Below are positions 25,931-35,605 of a DNA stretch of 64,000 bases, one piece after another. The stretch comes from Shewanella morhuae (GTDB lineage Bacteria > Pseudomonadota > Gammaproteobacteria > Enterobacterales > Shewanellaceae), in NCBI RefSeq assembly GCF_900156405.1, contig NZ_FTNN01000009.1, forward strand, positions 117,402 to 181,401. The letters are read 5' to 3'. Below the pieces are notes generated by a model. That model was given only the letters and a program-made list of their open reading frames with translations, did not search any database and was not told where the DNA came from. Position 1 is the first letter of the stretch. Every line of letters begins with the position of its first letter. The position numbers and the translations under genes are program-made.

Positions 25931-28087
25931 TTATTCGCTTTTAGCGGCATCATTTTGGGCTGCTTGTATCGCGGTTAAGGCGATCGTGTAGACAATATCA
26001 TCAACTAGCGCGCCGCGAGATAAATCGTTTACGGGTTTACGCATGCCTTGCAGCATAGGGCCAATGCTAATTAAGTCAGCGCTTCGCTGTACGGCTTTAT
26101 AAGTTGTGTTACCAGTGTTGAGGTCTGGAAATACGAAAACAGTGGCTTGACCAGCAACAGGGCTATTGGGCGCCTTAGATTGGGCAACATTTGGCATAAC
26201 TGCCGCATCATATTGCAATGGACCATCAATAATGAGATCTGGGCGCTTTTCTTTAGCAATACGCGTTGCTTCTCGTACTTTATCGACATCAGAACCTGTG
26301 CCCGAGTTACCGGTTGAGTAGCTGATCATTGCAACCCTTGGCTCGATACCAAAGGCTTTGGCTGATTCCGCCGATTGGATAGCAATATCTGCAAGTTGTT
26401 CAGCAGTGGGATCGGGGTTAATCGCACAATCACCGTAAATGAGCACTTGGTCCGGCATCAGCATAAAGAAGATGGATGAAACTAAGCTTGAACCCGGCGC
26501 CGTTTTAATCAGTTGTAGCGGTGGGCGAATAGTATTGGCCGTGGTGTTAACCGCGCCAGAAACAATACCGTCGACTTCGTCTTGGGCTAGCATCATAGTG
26601 CCGAGCACCATATTGTCTTCTAATTGCTCTTTAGCAACGACTTCAGTCAAACCTTTGCTACGACGTAGTTCCAACATAGGTTCTACGTAACGATCGCGTA
26701 CTTCTTCTGGATCGATAATAATAACGCCTTCACCTAACACCACATCTTGCTGTGCGGCGATACGTAAGATTTCATCTTTTTTACCTAAAAGCACACAGCG
26801 AGCAATACCACGTTCGGCGCAAATTGCCGCCGCTTTAATAGTACGCGGCTCATCACCTTCTGGTAGTACCACGGTCTTGTGGGCTGCACGGGCAAGTTCG
26901 GTAAGTTTATAGCGAAAAGCTGGTGGCGATAAACGATGCTCACGGGGCAAGTTTTTGGTGACGCTTTCAATCCATGTTTGGTCAATATGGCTTGCCACAT
27001 AATCCTGCACGAGATCGACACGTACCGCATCATCAACAGGCACTTCATGATCAAAACGCTGAATATTAAGCGATGTTTGCCAAGTGTTACTGTCGATTAA
27101 AAAGACTGGTAAACCCGTTTCAAAGGCTTGCTCACACAGTTTGAGAATTTCAGGCTCAGGTACATAACTGCCTGTTAGTAGTAGAGCACCAATCTTGACA
27201 CCATTCATGGCTGCAAGGCAGGCCGATACGATGACATCGGAGCGATCGCCTGAAGTGACAAGTAATGAGTCAGTTTTAATATGGGTGACCATATTAGGGA
27301 TACTACGTGCACAGAAAGTCACTTTACGTAGACGGCGGGTGTGCATTTCGCCAGCATTAAGAATACGTGCACTTAAATGTTTAGCCAGATCTGAGGCGCG
27401 CGGCGCAACTAGATCAAGATTGTATGGCACGGTACCTAAGATACGCAGCGGACTCTTAATTGGTAGCTGAAACATACCGCTGGCATTAGTGTATTGCATA
27501 CCTTGGCTATCAAAGACTTCTGATAAGTCAGGGCGAGTACGACCTTCCTCATCGACTGGCGCACCAATCTTGTTGATTATTGCGCCAATTAAGCGTTTAT
27601 TTTTTGTCCCACCCCAAGAGTTATACGCAATTTCGAGACGGTTCATTAATTCTGTTGAGTTATCGCTACCAGGAGTTGCAATAAAAATGACGTCAGCATC
27701 CATAGCTTTGGCAATGGCATAGTTCACATCGTCAGCAAAGGGATGATTACGAGTTGGTACTAAACCCTCAACAATTAACGTCTCAGTATTACTGGCACAA
27801 TCGGCCGCACGGGCAATGATTTGCTCCATTAATACATCGGTTTGGTCAGCACGAATTAAGGCCTCTGCATGGGCCATATCGAAGGGCTCTAGCGGGTTAA
27901 CCGTCGGCGATTTGCTGAGAATGGTGGTTGAACGTTCAGGGCCGATATCATTTGGTCTAAGCTGGGAAATAGGCTTGAAAAACTGTACTTTAACCCCGTG
28001 GCGCTCTAATGCGCGAACCATCCCAAGACTTAAAGAGGTGAGGCCAACGCCTATACCTATGGGGATTAACATAATATTACGAGACAT
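25931..28087 (-). CDS. pta: Phosphate acetyltransferase
   Basis: Pta interconverts acetyl-CoA and acetyl phosphate. The 718-residue protein is the long gammaproteobacterial form: an N-terminal P-loop-like/CobB domain ([22 protein letters not shown]), a central DRTGG domain (about residues 215-330) and a C-terminal catalytic PTA domain from about residue 385, with [15 protein letters not shown] and [16 protein letters not shown]. The ATG at 28087 (MSRNIMLIP) has GAGG 6 bases upstream. A frame opening at 28132 adds 15 unrelated residues. It follows ackA on the same strand, and AckA turns acetyl phosphate into acetate and ATP. Confidence 0.96.
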   Translation of the reverse strand: MSRNIMLIPIGIGVGLTSLSLGMVRALERHGVKVQFFKPISQLRPNDIGPERSTTILSKSPTVNPLEPFDMAHAEALIRADQTDVLMEQIIARAADCASNTETLIVEGLVPTRNHPFADDVNYAIAKAMDADVIFIATPGSDNSTELMNRLEIAYNSWGGTKNKRLIGAIINKIGAPVDEEGRTRPDLSEVFDSQGMQYTNASGMFQLPIKSPLRILGTVPYNLDLVAPRASDLAKHLSARILNAGEMHTRRLRKVTFCARSIPNMVTHIKTDSLLVTSGDRSDVIVSACLAAMNGVKIGALLLTGSYVPEPEILKLCEQAFETGLPVFLIDSNTWQTSLNIQRFDHEVPVDDAVRVDLVQDYVASHIDQTWIESVTKNLPREHRLSPPAFRYKLTELARAAHKTVVLPEGDEPRTIKAAAICAERGIARCVLLGKKDEILRIAAQQDVVLGEGVIIIDPEEVRDRYVEPMLELRRSKGLTEVVAKEQLEDNMVLGTMMLAQDEVDGIVSGAVNTTANTIRPPLQLIKTAPGSSLVSSIFFMLMPDQVLIYGDCAINPDPTAEQLADIAIQSAESAKAFGIEPRVAMISYSTGNSGTGSDVDKVREATRIAKEKRPDLIIDGPLQYDAAVMPNVAQSKAPNSPVAGQATVFVFPDLNTGNTTYKAVQRSADLISIGPMLQGMRKPVNDLSRGALVDDIVYTIALTAIQAAQNDAAKSE

Positions 28088-28164
28088 AAAAACCTCTAGT
28101 TTAGATGTTTTTGGGCAGAATGTTTTCTGCAAATTTACTTATGAATACGGTAAGTTAAATAGTA

Positions 28165-28187
28165 AAGCCGTTTAAAGTAAACGGCTT
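28165..28187 (-). other. Stem-loop between ackA and pta
   Basis: AAGCCGTTTA-AAG-TAAACGGCTT is a perfect 10-bp stem in the 109-bp ackA-pta gap. On the minus strand it is followed by a mixed AT sequence and not a clean T run. It may be a leaky terminator or an RNA-processing signal that lowers pta relative to ackA. Confidence 0.5.
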
Positions 28188-28196
28188 AGCTCTATT

Positions 28197-29396
28197 TTAT
28201 TTGTTGATCAGTTTAATCGAATCTTCAGCGATAACCCATTCTTCATTTGTTGGGATTACCATGGCAATTGTGCCTTTATCTTGGGTGATAATGCCTTGCT
28301 TACCAAAACGAGCCGCCTTGTTGCGTTCGCTATCGACATGGAAATTAAAGATTGCCAACATGTTTAATACTTTTTCACGAATTAAGTCTGAGTTTTCACC
28401 AATACCGCCAGTGAACACAACGGCATCTAAACGCCCAAGTGGCACAGTATAAGAGGCAATGTATTTAGCCAAACGGTAGCAGAAAATCTCTAAGGCTAAA
28501 GTCGCACCTTTATGGCCGTCAGCGTAACCTTCTTCGATGCCGCGGCAATCGTTGGTCAACTCGGAAATACCTAGTAGACCACTTTGCTTATTCATCAGGT
28601 TGTTGACTTCTTCTAAGGTGTAACCCAGTTGATGTACTAAATGATAGATAATTGAAGGGTCTATATCGCCACAGCGTGTGCCCATCACCAAACCTTCTAA
28701 TGGGGTTAAGCCCATTGAAGTGTCAACACTTTTGCCACCTTTAATCGCCGTAACAGATGCGCCATTACCCAAATGCGCACAGATAACGTTAGTTTCTTCA
28801 ATGGGTTTGTTGAGCATTTTTGCCGCTTCACGGCTAACAAATAAATGACTGGTGCCATGCATGCCGTAACGACGGATACCGTGCTCGCGATACAATTTGT
28901 AGGGTAGGGCGTAAATATAGGCGTGGTCTGGCATGCTTTGGTGAAAAGCAGTATCAAACACTGCAACTTGTGGCAATTTAGGAAAAGAGGCGATTGCCGC
29001 GCGGATGCCGATGAGATGAGCTGGATTGTGCAGTGGTGCTAATGAGGCACAATCTTCAATACCTTTAATCACGCTTTCATCAATGATCATAGAGCGAGTA
29101 AACTTTTCGCCGCCGTGAACAATACGATGGCCAACTGCTTGAATTTCAGCGGCTAATTCTGGTTGCCCAGCAAGAATTTTATTAACGATGTATTCAACCG
29201 CTTCACGGTGGGCAGTAAATGCACCTAAGGCTGCTTCATGTTTTTCGCCGTCGGTTTTCCATTTAATACGTGAATTTTCTAAGCCAAAGCATTCTGCTAA
29301 GCCGGATATTTTATCGTCACCTGTTTGTGCGTCAATAATGGCAAATTTGAGAGAAGAGCTACCGCAATTGAGAACTAAAACCAGTTTATTAGACAT
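28197..29396 (-). CDS. ackA: Acetate kinase
   Basis: AckA makes ATP and acetate from acetyl phosphate. The 399-residue protein is one residue shorter than E. coli AckA. Conserved signatures are [15 protein letters not shown] at the N-terminus, [30 protein letters not shown] and [11 protein letters not shown]. It is the first gene of the ackA-pta operon and is divergent from yfbV, the same order as in E. coli. Confidence 0.97.
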   Translation of the reverse strand: MSNKLVLVLNCGSSSLKFAIIDAQTGDDKISGLAECFGLENSRIKWKTDGEKHEAALGAFTAHREAVEYIVNKILAGQPELAAEIQAVGHRIVHGGEKFTRSMIIDESVIKGIEDCASLAPLHNPAHLIGIRAAIASFPKLPQVAVFDTAFHQSMPDHAYIYALPYKLYREHGIRRYGMHGTSHLFVSREAAKMLNKPIEETNVICAHLGNGASVTAIKGGKSVDTSMGLTPLEGLVMGTRCGDIDPSIIYHLVHQLGYTLEEVNNLMNKQSGLLGISELTNDCRGIEEGYADGHKGATLALEIFCYRLAKYIASYTVPLGRLDAVVFTGGIGENSDLIREKVLNMLAIFNFHVDSERNKAARFGKQGIITQDKGTIAMVIPTNEEWVIAEDSIKLINK

Positions 29397-29550
29397 GTGA
29401 AAACCCTTTACTATTGTATTTAAAATAACGATTCAAAAAGTCAGGAACTACAGGTTTTTTTACCATCACTGTCTTGGGACGATTCGCCAGATTGTGCTAT
29501 GGTAAAGCAGTATTCCATTGTTGTAGGTGGCTAACATTGAGTATTAAACA

Positions 29551-29994
29551 TTGAACATAAAAATTATTAAAACCTTAGGCGATGGTCATCGTTATATGAA
29601 GACTTGGCCGATGGTTAGACAACTGGGTTTTTATTTCCCTGAGTATCGCGTTGTCCGAGCGACTCAGTTAGCCATACTTGTTATGCCAGTACTGGCTATT
29701 TTGGTGAGCATCAGCCAGATATATATCCATGGTTGGGCATTTCTGCCTCAAGCGGCAACGCTCGGTTTATTTTTTGTTAGCCTGCCATTACAGGGCTTAT
29801 TATGGCTAGGTTGGCGTGCGCGCCATCCTCTACCGTTATCATTATTCGACTGGAGCAATCAGCTCAGTGCTAAGTTGTCTTCCATGGGGATCAATTGCCA
29901 AAACTTAGGCGCTAAGGCCTGTTATCTTGATATGGCACTGATTTTAAAAATAGCCTTTGAACGTTTAGATAGCAGTTATTGGGAAGAGCTTTAA
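29551..29994 (+). CDS. yfbV: UPF0208 membrane protein YfbV
   Basis: The 147-residue protein matches E. coli YfbV: HRYMKTWPMVRQLGFYFPEYRVV near the start, two membrane helices (about residues 40-60 and 67-88), then LFDWSNQLSAKLSSMG. The function is not settled; E. coli YfbV affects Ter macrodomain organisation. The TTG at 29551 gives the right N-terminal length, though no strong ribosome site precedes it. The next in-frame ATG (29596) would cut into the conserved region. It is divergent from ackA, conserved synteny. Confidence 0.85.
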   Translation: MNIKIIKTLGDGHRYMKTWPMVRQLGFYFPEYRVVRATQLAILVMPVLAILVSISQIYIHGWAFLPQAATLGLFFVSLPLQGLLWLGWRARHPLPLSLFDWSNQLSAKLSSMGINCQNLGAKACYLDMALILKIAFERLDSSYWEEL

Positions 29995-30028
29995 GCCTTA
30001 TCCATATGAGCTATTTTGCCATCGCCAA

Positions 30029-30769
30029 TTAATAAATCGCGTTAATTCCTTGCTGTACAAATACTGCTTTGATTTTTTCCATGGTTTCTCGGCTTGGAGG
30101 TGATACTCCATCAAGCTGATAGTGTTCGCCCATGGCTTCCCACTTGTGTTTACCTAATTCGTGATAGGGCAGTAACTCTACCTTTTCAATGTTCTTCATC
30201 GGTTTGATAAACTCTGCCAGTTGTAATGCCGATGCTTCATCATTGGTAAAGCCATCTAATACCACATAACGTATCCAAGTGGGTTGATTACGTTTTGCCA
30301 AGTATTGCGCAAATTCCAGCGTTCTATGGTTACTGACTTTGGTTAACTCAATATGCTTGTCATCATTCATATGTTTGATGTCCAGTAATACTAAGTCTGT
30401 GTTGTCGAGTAACTCATCAATCACTGGCGTGTACTTACGCACAAAACCATTGGTATCTAAACAGGTATGGATCCCTTCTTTTTTGCAGGCTGCGAATAAT
30501 TCAGCAACGAATTCGGCCTGTAAAATGGCTTCACCCCCACTGGCAGTCACGCCGCCATTGCTGGCATCAAGAAAAGGTCGATAGCTGGTGATTTGGCTCA
30601 TGAGCTCATCAACCAGCACTTCTTTACCGCCATCAAGATCCCAAGTGTCACGGTTATGGCAATACTGGCAGCGCATTAAACAGCCTTGCATAAAGGTGAT
30701 AAACCGTATGCCTGGACCATCTACTGTGCCAAAGGATTCCACCGAATGGACTCGACCAATAACTGCCAT
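30029..30769 (-). CDS. pflA: Pyruvate formate-lyase activating enzyme
   Basis: PflA is a radical SAM enzyme that places the glycyl radical on PflB under anaerobiosis. The 246 residues equal the E. coli length. The iron-sulfur cluster motif [10 protein letters not shown] (CxxxCxxC) is at about residues 30-37, preceded by [14 protein letters not shown] and followed by the SAM-binding [12 protein letters not shown] block. CAGGAG lies 6 bases before the ATG. It follows pflB by 64 bases on the same strand. Confidence 0.96.
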   Translation of the reverse strand: MAVIGRVHSVESFGTVDGPGIRFITFMQGCLMRCQYCHNRDTWDLDGGKEVLVDELMSQITSYRPFLDASNGGVTASGGEAILQAEFVAELFAACKKEGIHTCLDTNGFVRKYTPVIDELLDNTDLVLLDIKHMNDDKHIELTKVSNHRTLEFAQYLAKRNQPTWIRYVVLDGFTNDEASALQLAEFIKPMKNIEKVELLPYHELGKHKWEAMGEHYQLDGVSPPSRETMEKIKAVFVQQGINAIY

Positions 30770-30793
30770 TGTGACTCCTGTTTTAATTAAGTA

Positions 30794-30819
30794 GGCTATA
30801 GCATTAGTCTACTATAGCC
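30794..30819 (-). other. Stem-loop in the pflB-pflA gap
   Basis: GGCTATAG/CTATAGCC is a perfect 8-bp stem with a 10-base loop and no T run. It is likely an RNA hairpin that protects or uncouples the highly expressed pflB part of the transcript from pflA. Confidence 0.5.
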
Positions 30820-30833
30820 CCACCTAATTTAGC

Positions 30834-33116
30834 TTATAGACCTTTAGTAAATGTACGCGTGATCACATCTTGCTGCTGTTCTGGTGTCAGTGAGTTGAAG
30901 CGCACCGCATAGCCAGAGACTCGTATGGTCAGTTGTGGATACTTTTCTGGATGTTTGATGGCATCTTCAAGCATCTCACGGTTCATCACGTTGACGTTTA
31001 AGTGCTGACCACCTTCTTTTTTGTCATTGTGGTCGAAATATCCGTCCATCAATGCTGATAAGTTAGTCCGGCGAGCACCCTCATCTTTACCTAGCGCGTT
31101 TGGCACGATTGAGAAGGTGTAAGAGATACCATCTTGAGCGTGGGCAAACGGCAGTTTAGCGACTGAGGTTAATGAGGCGATAGCGCCTTTTTCATCACGG
31201 CCATGCATGGGGTTTGCGCCCGGTGCAAACGGTGCTCCTGAACGACGACCGTCTGGCGTGTTACCGGTTTTCTTACCGTAAACTACGTTTGAGGTAATCG
31301 TCAGAATCGACTGCGTTGGGATAGCATTACGGTACATTTTACGGTCACGAATTTTCGCCATAAAACGTTCAACTAAGTCACAGGCGATATCATCAACACG
31401 TGGGTCGTTGTTACCAAATTTTGGATAGTCACCACTGATGTCGAAATCGACTGCTATCCCATTTTCATCACGAATTGGTTTTACGGTCGCAAATTTGATG
31501 GCTGACAGTGAGTCGGCTGCGATAGATAAACCCGCAATACCACAAGCCATAGTGCGACGAACGTCTCTGTCGTGTAGCGCCATTAGGGCCGCTTCGTAGG
31601 AGTACTTGTCGTGCATGTAATGGATTGAGTTCAGTGCTGTGACATATTGCGTTGCTAACCAATCCATTAAGCCATCTAAACGAGTCATCACATCATCAAA
31701 GTCTAATACGGCGTCGGTGATAGGGGCAGCTTTAGGGGCAATTTGGATTTTCAGTTTTTCGTCAACGCCGCCGTTAATCGCATATAGCATGGTTTTAGCT
31801 AAGTTAGCGCGTGCACCGAAGAACTGCATGTGTTTACCCACAACCATTGGGCTTACACAACAGGCGATAGCATAATCGTCAGATTGGAAGTCTGGACGCA
31901 TTAAATCATCGTTTTCGTATTGGATTGAGCTGGTGTCAATAGACACTTTGGCACAATACTCTTTGAAACCCACTGGGAGTTGTTTTGACCACAATACGGT
32001 GATGTTTGGCTCTGGGCTTGGACCCATAGTGTAAAGGGTGTTCAAGAAACGGAAGCTTGATTTAGTCACTAACGTCCGGCCGTCTATACCCATACCGCCG
32101 ATAGATTCTGTCGCCCAAATAGGGTCGCCAGAGAATAGTTCATCGTATTCTGGGGTACGTAGGAAGCGCACCATACGTAATTTCATCACGAAATGGTCAA
32201 TCATTTCCTGAGCTTGTTGCTCAGTTAATGTGCCTTTTTTAAGATCGCGTTCAATATAAATATCGAGGAATGAAGAGGTACGGCCTAATGACATCGCTGC
32301 ACCGTTTTGGCTTTTCACTGCAGCTAAATAGCCGAAGTAAGTCCATTGAATTGCTTCTTGTGCAGTGGTTGCCGGGAGTGAAATGTCACAGCCATATTTT
32401 GCGGCCATTTTTTTCATTTGGCCCAGAGCACGGTGTTGCTCGGCGATTTCTTCACGTAATTGAATCACACTCGATAATTCTTCACCCGCTTCAAACTGCG
32501 CTTGCAGTGAACCAAATTGGGCAAACTTATCTTTCATTAAATAATCGATACCGTAAAGCGCCACGCGGCGATAGTCACCAATAATGCGGCCACGGCCATA
32601 AGCGTCAGGCAAACCGGTTAAAATACCGGACTTACGACAAGCCATAATTTCTGGGGTGTACACATCGAACACGCCTTGGTTATGGGTTTTACGCAGTTCT
32701 GAATAGATGTATTTAACATCAGCATCTAACTCGCGATTGTAGGCGGCACATGAACTTTCCACCATACGAATACCACCGTTAGGCAACATAGCGCGTTTAA
32801 GCGGCGCATCTGTTTGTAAGCCAACGATAGTTTCTAATTCTTTATTGATGTAGCCAGCGTCGTGAGAGGTGATGGTAGAAACCATCTTAGTATCGAAATC
32901 AACCGGTGCGTGGGTACGGTTTTCCTGTTTGATACCATCCATGACTTTGTCCCACAGTTTTGTGGTTGCGTCAGTGGCACCTGCAAGGAATGACTCATTA
33001 CCTTCAAACGGTGTGTAGTTTTGTTGAATAAAGTCGCGGACATTGACTTCAGATTTCCAATCGCCTGGGGTAAAACCTTCCCATGCGTTGGCAAATAGTT
33101 CAGTTTTTTCGGTCAT
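30834..33116 (-). CDS. pflB: Formate C-acetyltransferase (pyruvate formate-lyase)
   Basis: PflB cleaves pyruvate and CoA to acetyl-CoA and formate using a glycyl radical. The 760 residues equal E. coli PflB. The two catalytic Cys are adjacent in IACCVSPM, and the radical Gly is residue 735 in [10 protein letters not shown] near the C-terminus. AGAAGG lies upstream of the ATG. A 1.2-kb control region separates it from the divergent formate channel gene. Its acetyl-CoA feeds Pta-AckA, encoded 3 kb away. Confidence 0.97.
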   Translation of the reverse strand: MTEKTELFANAWEGFTPGDWKSEVNVRDFIQQNYTPFEGNESFLAGATDATTKLWDKVMDGIKQENRTHAPVDFDTKMVSTITSHDAGYINKELETIVGLQTDAPLKRAMLPNGGIRMVESSCAAYNRELDADVKYIYSELRKTHNQGVFDVYTPEIMACRKSGILTGLPDAYGRGRIIGDYRRVALYGIDYLMKDKFAQFGSLQAQFEAGEELSSVIQLREEIAEQHRALGQMKKMAAKYGCDISLPATTAQEAIQWTYFGYLAAVKSQNGAAMSLGRTSSFLDIYIERDLKKGTLTEQQAQEMIDHFVMKLRMVRFLRTPEYDELFSGDPIWATESIGGMGIDGRTLVTKSSFRFLNTLYTMGPSPEPNITVLWSKQLPVGFKEYCAKVSIDTSSIQYENDDLMRPDFQSDDYAIACCVSPMVVGKHMQFFGARANLAKTMLYAINGGVDEKLKIQIAPKAAPITDAVLDFDDVMTRLDGLMDWLATQYVTALNSIHYMHDKYSYEAALMALHDRDVRRTMACGIAGLSIAADSLSAIKFATVKPIRDENGIAVDFDISGDYPKFGNNDPRVDDIACDLVERFMAKIRDRKMYRNAIPTQSILTITSNVVYGKKTGNTPDGRRSGAPFAPGANPMHGRDEKGAIASLTSVAKLPFAHAQDGISYTFSIVPNALGKDEGARRTNLSALMDGYFDHNDKKEGGQHLNVNVMNREMLEDAIKHPEKYPQLTIRVSGYAVRFNSLTPEQQQDVITRTFTKGL

Positions 33117-33356
33117 CGTACTAATACCTTCTGGTTTAGATAAAGGTTATTGGCGATCAGCGTGAAGCGATGCTGAGTATAAGCCAATAGCTAATTCCTG
33201 AAATAAAGCTCCCTTCATGATGACGCCCTATGATGGGAACTGGATTTTGAAGTGCGTGTTACTTTATTAACGCAGTCACTCCAAAAGTCTGTCTATTGAT
33301 AGCCGATAAGATGACAACAATTGCTACTGCTATTATCGGTTACCGATGATTCCTTT

Positions 33357-33373
33357 AATTGGTAAGACCAATT
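33357..33373. promoter_or_regulatory. PdhR-type operator, pflB side
   Basis: AATTGGTAAGACCAATT is a perfect match to the AATTGGT-N3-ACCAATT consensus of the pyruvate-sensing GntR regulator PdhR. It is 241 bp upstream of the pflB start. PdhR control of anaerobic pyruvate genes would fit; the consensus is from E. coli knowledge. Confidence 0.7.
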
Positions 33374-33581
33374 GTCCATGTACATGTTAGCATAGGTCAC
33401 TGACTATCACATCTTAAAGGGAATAGTTTGTGGTTGGTTAATCCTAAATTTGTTAGCTAGGTAACATTTATTGGTCACTATAAGGATTACAGCATGCTTT
33501 TTAACCTAGTGTGACATTAGAGTTTTACAGAGTGTAAATTCAATCTGTACAGCTTAGTTAAGATCTACTGTCTCTTTTTAT

Positions 33582-33601
33582 CGAGGATAAATCTATCCTC
33601 G
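33582..33601. other. Palindromic stem-loop in the pflB/focA gap
   Basis: CGAGGATA-AATC-TATCCTCG is a perfect 8-bp inverted repeat with no adjacent T run. Its role is unknown. Confidence 0.4.
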
Positions 33602-34052
33602 TATAGGTTGATTTTTGATTGGGTAATAAAGTTAATCAGTTACCGCAGTTGTGATCCCTATTTTAGGCTATGTACTGAGTTGGTTGTCTGAAATAAACCG
33701 GTTATTAAGCGTGTTATTAGAGCATGCCGATTTAGCAATGTTACGTTGTTAGCCACGCCTTCGTTAATCTGCACATTGAAATGCCATTACTCTTTCTTTA
33801 GGTAAAAATCATTGAAATTTATATGGTTAAATGGTTTGGCGTTTGCCTTCCTAGGTTAACCCCCAATATTATCTAATAAAACCATCTTATGCCCCAAAGG
33901 TACTTTAGCTAAGTCGCAGCGGGTTTGATAACCCTGTGTAAGGGGTAACTCAATAGTGCTGAAGGTTCACTTAAACGGTCATTATAAAAGTGGCATAACT
34001 TGGTGCGCGCACATGCTTGGTAGTGCGACAGGTGAGTTTGGAAATAGCGTAA

Positions 34053-34069
34053 CATTGGTAAGACCAATT
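34053..34069. promoter_or_regulatory. PdhR-type operator, focA side
   Basis: CATTGGTAAGACCAATT differs by one outer base from the perfect box at 33357 and shares its AAG spacer. It lies 259 bp upstream of the focA start, nearly the same distance as the other box from pflB. Confidence 0.65.
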
Positions 34070-34327
34070 AACCTTTATTGACCTGCAGTTCAAAGTTTTG
34101 ATATTTTTGGTGTGAATGACATCACGCTTTAACAATATCGGCTTCGCAGTCTAAAGGCGTTGTATGGTACAAAGCGAGGCTTTAGTGAATCATGATTTAA
34201 GCACATAGTTTAAGCGATTATTACGGCCAATTATTAGGATAGCGATCCCTAAAATCCACTCAATAGTGTCGCAGGAGATACACATGCGATGCATTCAAGT
34301 TTGTTTATCTAACGTTGGAGTCATGCT

Positions 34328-35323
34328 ATGAAAAGCCCACATCCATCAGCAGGAGTGTCAACGGTGGCAAACAGCGCAGATGATACGCCGCAGGTTTCTG
34401 CTCCTATAAGTTGTTACAGCCAAGCAGAAATTTACGCTAAGAGCAAAGTGACGAAAGCACCGATACAGTCCTTTGCTTTAGCGGTATTTGCAGGTGTCTT
34501 TATTGCCTTAGCCTTTGTGTTTTACCTCACCGTGACCACTGGGGCTGGTGATGCGCCTTGGGGTTTAGTGCGTCTTGTGGGGGGAATTGCTTTTAGTTTA
34601 GGTTTAATCTTAGTGGTTGTTTGCGGTGGAGAACTGTTCACCAGTTCTGTACTTAGCACTGTTGCTTGGGCACAAAAATACGTCTCGGGGACTGAATTAC
34701 TTAAATGTTGGTGCCGTGTCTATGCCGGTAATTTTATTGGCGCCATGTTAATGGTGGGCTTAATCACCGCCGCGGGTATGTACGAACTCGATGGCGGTAA
34801 CTGGGGGTTAAATGCGCTTAAAGTGGCACAACATAAATTGCATCACTCATGGCTCCAAGCATTTAGCCTGGGTATCTTATGTAATATGTTGGTTTGTTTT
34901 GGCGTGTGGATGACATTCTCGAGCCGTGACATGTTGGCTAAATCGCTATTGTTAATTTTACCCGTTGCTATGTTCGTTAGTAGTGGTTTTGAACACAGTA
35001 TCGCTAACATGTTTATGGTGCCTATGGGAATGACTATCCAAGCTATCGCTAGCCCTGAATTTTTTGCATCCTTAGGTGTCACTCAAGAACAGTTTGCCGA
35101 TTTAACCGTGGCTAACTTTGTATTCAATAATTTGATCCCTGTTACGCTTGGGAATATTGTTGGTGGCGGTGTGGTTGTAGGTTTAGGTTATTGGTGGATA
35201 GAGCAATGTAAAACAACCTTAACTGAGCCGCATAAAGCTCACTATGACAAGGTATCAACATCTTATACGCAGGATGAAACAACTCAGCATTCAACCGAGC
35301 GTAAAATAACTAAGCATTCGTAG
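34328..35323 (+). CDS. focA: Formate/nitrite channel, FocA type
   Basis: FocA is a pentameric formate channel of the inner membrane. The 331-residue protein has six membrane segments between about residues 48 and 295. The Ω-loop region VVVCGGELFTSS and FGILCNMLVC-like sequence (LGILCNMLVCFGVW) are typical, and ANFVFNNLIPVTLGNIVGG is the last conserved block. The N-terminus has about 25 extra polar residues compared with E. coli FocA, and the tail is long and polar. GGAG lies 7 bases before the ATG. Unlike the E. coli focA-pflB operon, it is divergent from pflB here. Confidence 0.9.
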   Translation: MKSPHPSAGVSTVANSADDTPQVSAPISCYSQAEIYAKSKVTKAPIQSFALAVFAGVFIALAFVFYLTVTTGAGDAPWGLVRLVGGIAFSLGLILVVVCGGELFTSSVLSTVAWAQKYVSGTELLKCWCRVYAGNFIGAMLMVGLITAAGMYELDGGNWGLNALKVAQHKLHHSWLQAFSLGILCNMLVCFGVWMTFSSRDMLAKSLLLILPVAMFVSSGFEHSIANMFMVPMGMTIQAIASPEFFASLGVTQEQFADLTVANFVFNNLIPVTLGNIVGGGVVVGLGYWWIEQCKTTLTEPHKAHYDKVSTSYTQDETTQHSTERKITKHS

Positions 35324-35352
35324 TTTTTTAAGCTACTCGGTAGAGTAATAAT

Positions 35353-35387
35353 AAATGCCCAGCATAAAGTTGGGCATTTTTATTTTT
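35353..35387 (+). terminator. Rho-independent terminator of focA
   Basis: AAATGCCCA / TGGGCATTT with a 9-base loop, followed by TTATTTTTTT. It starts 30 bases after the focA stop. Confidence 0.88.
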
Positions 35388-35548
35388 TTAGCAAATTGAT
35401 GTTTTATACCAGTGCAGTGTAAAAAGTGATAATGGTTAATGTTGTCGATAAATGGATATTGTATAAGCATAAAGCGATCGAGTTGAGTGGTGTTTTAGAA
35501 TGATGCTAAATCTATTTTTCATAGGAAATGTTGAATACTTTTTAATAA

Positions 35549-35578
35549 AAAAAAACGGCATCTTAGGATGCCGTTTTT
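35549..35578 (-). terminator. Rho-independent terminator of the TonB receptor gene
   Basis: On the minus strand AAAAACGGCATC-CTAA-GATGCCGTTTTT forms a 12-bp stem followed by more T. It lies 28 bases after the receptor stop. Confidence 0.9.
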
Positions 35579-35605
35579 CGTGTTCGTTTAACTTAAAAAC
35601 GTAGA

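Larger units (their letters stand above)
33117..34327. promoter_or_regulatory. Long divergent control region between pflB and focA
   Basis: No reading frame of quality is present in 1211 bp, the longest non-coding gap in the window. It is AT-rich and dense in short palindromes: ATCGGTTACCGAT (33335-33347), an 8-bp stem CGAGGATA/TATCCTCG (33582-33601), and two PdhR-type boxes. I looked for a TTGAT-N4-ATCAA site (FNR/EtrA) and did not find a good one. Confidence 0.6.

Noticed and set aside
25616..25944. Two hydrophobic plus-strand frames near the pta 3' end
   Set aside because: They overlap each other, lack ribosome sites and run into the pta terminator and gene.
33117..34327. FNR/EtrA box (TTGAT-N4-ATCAA) expected at pflB
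   Set aside because: Candidates such as TTGATAGCCGATAA deviate in most of the second half; none was good enough.
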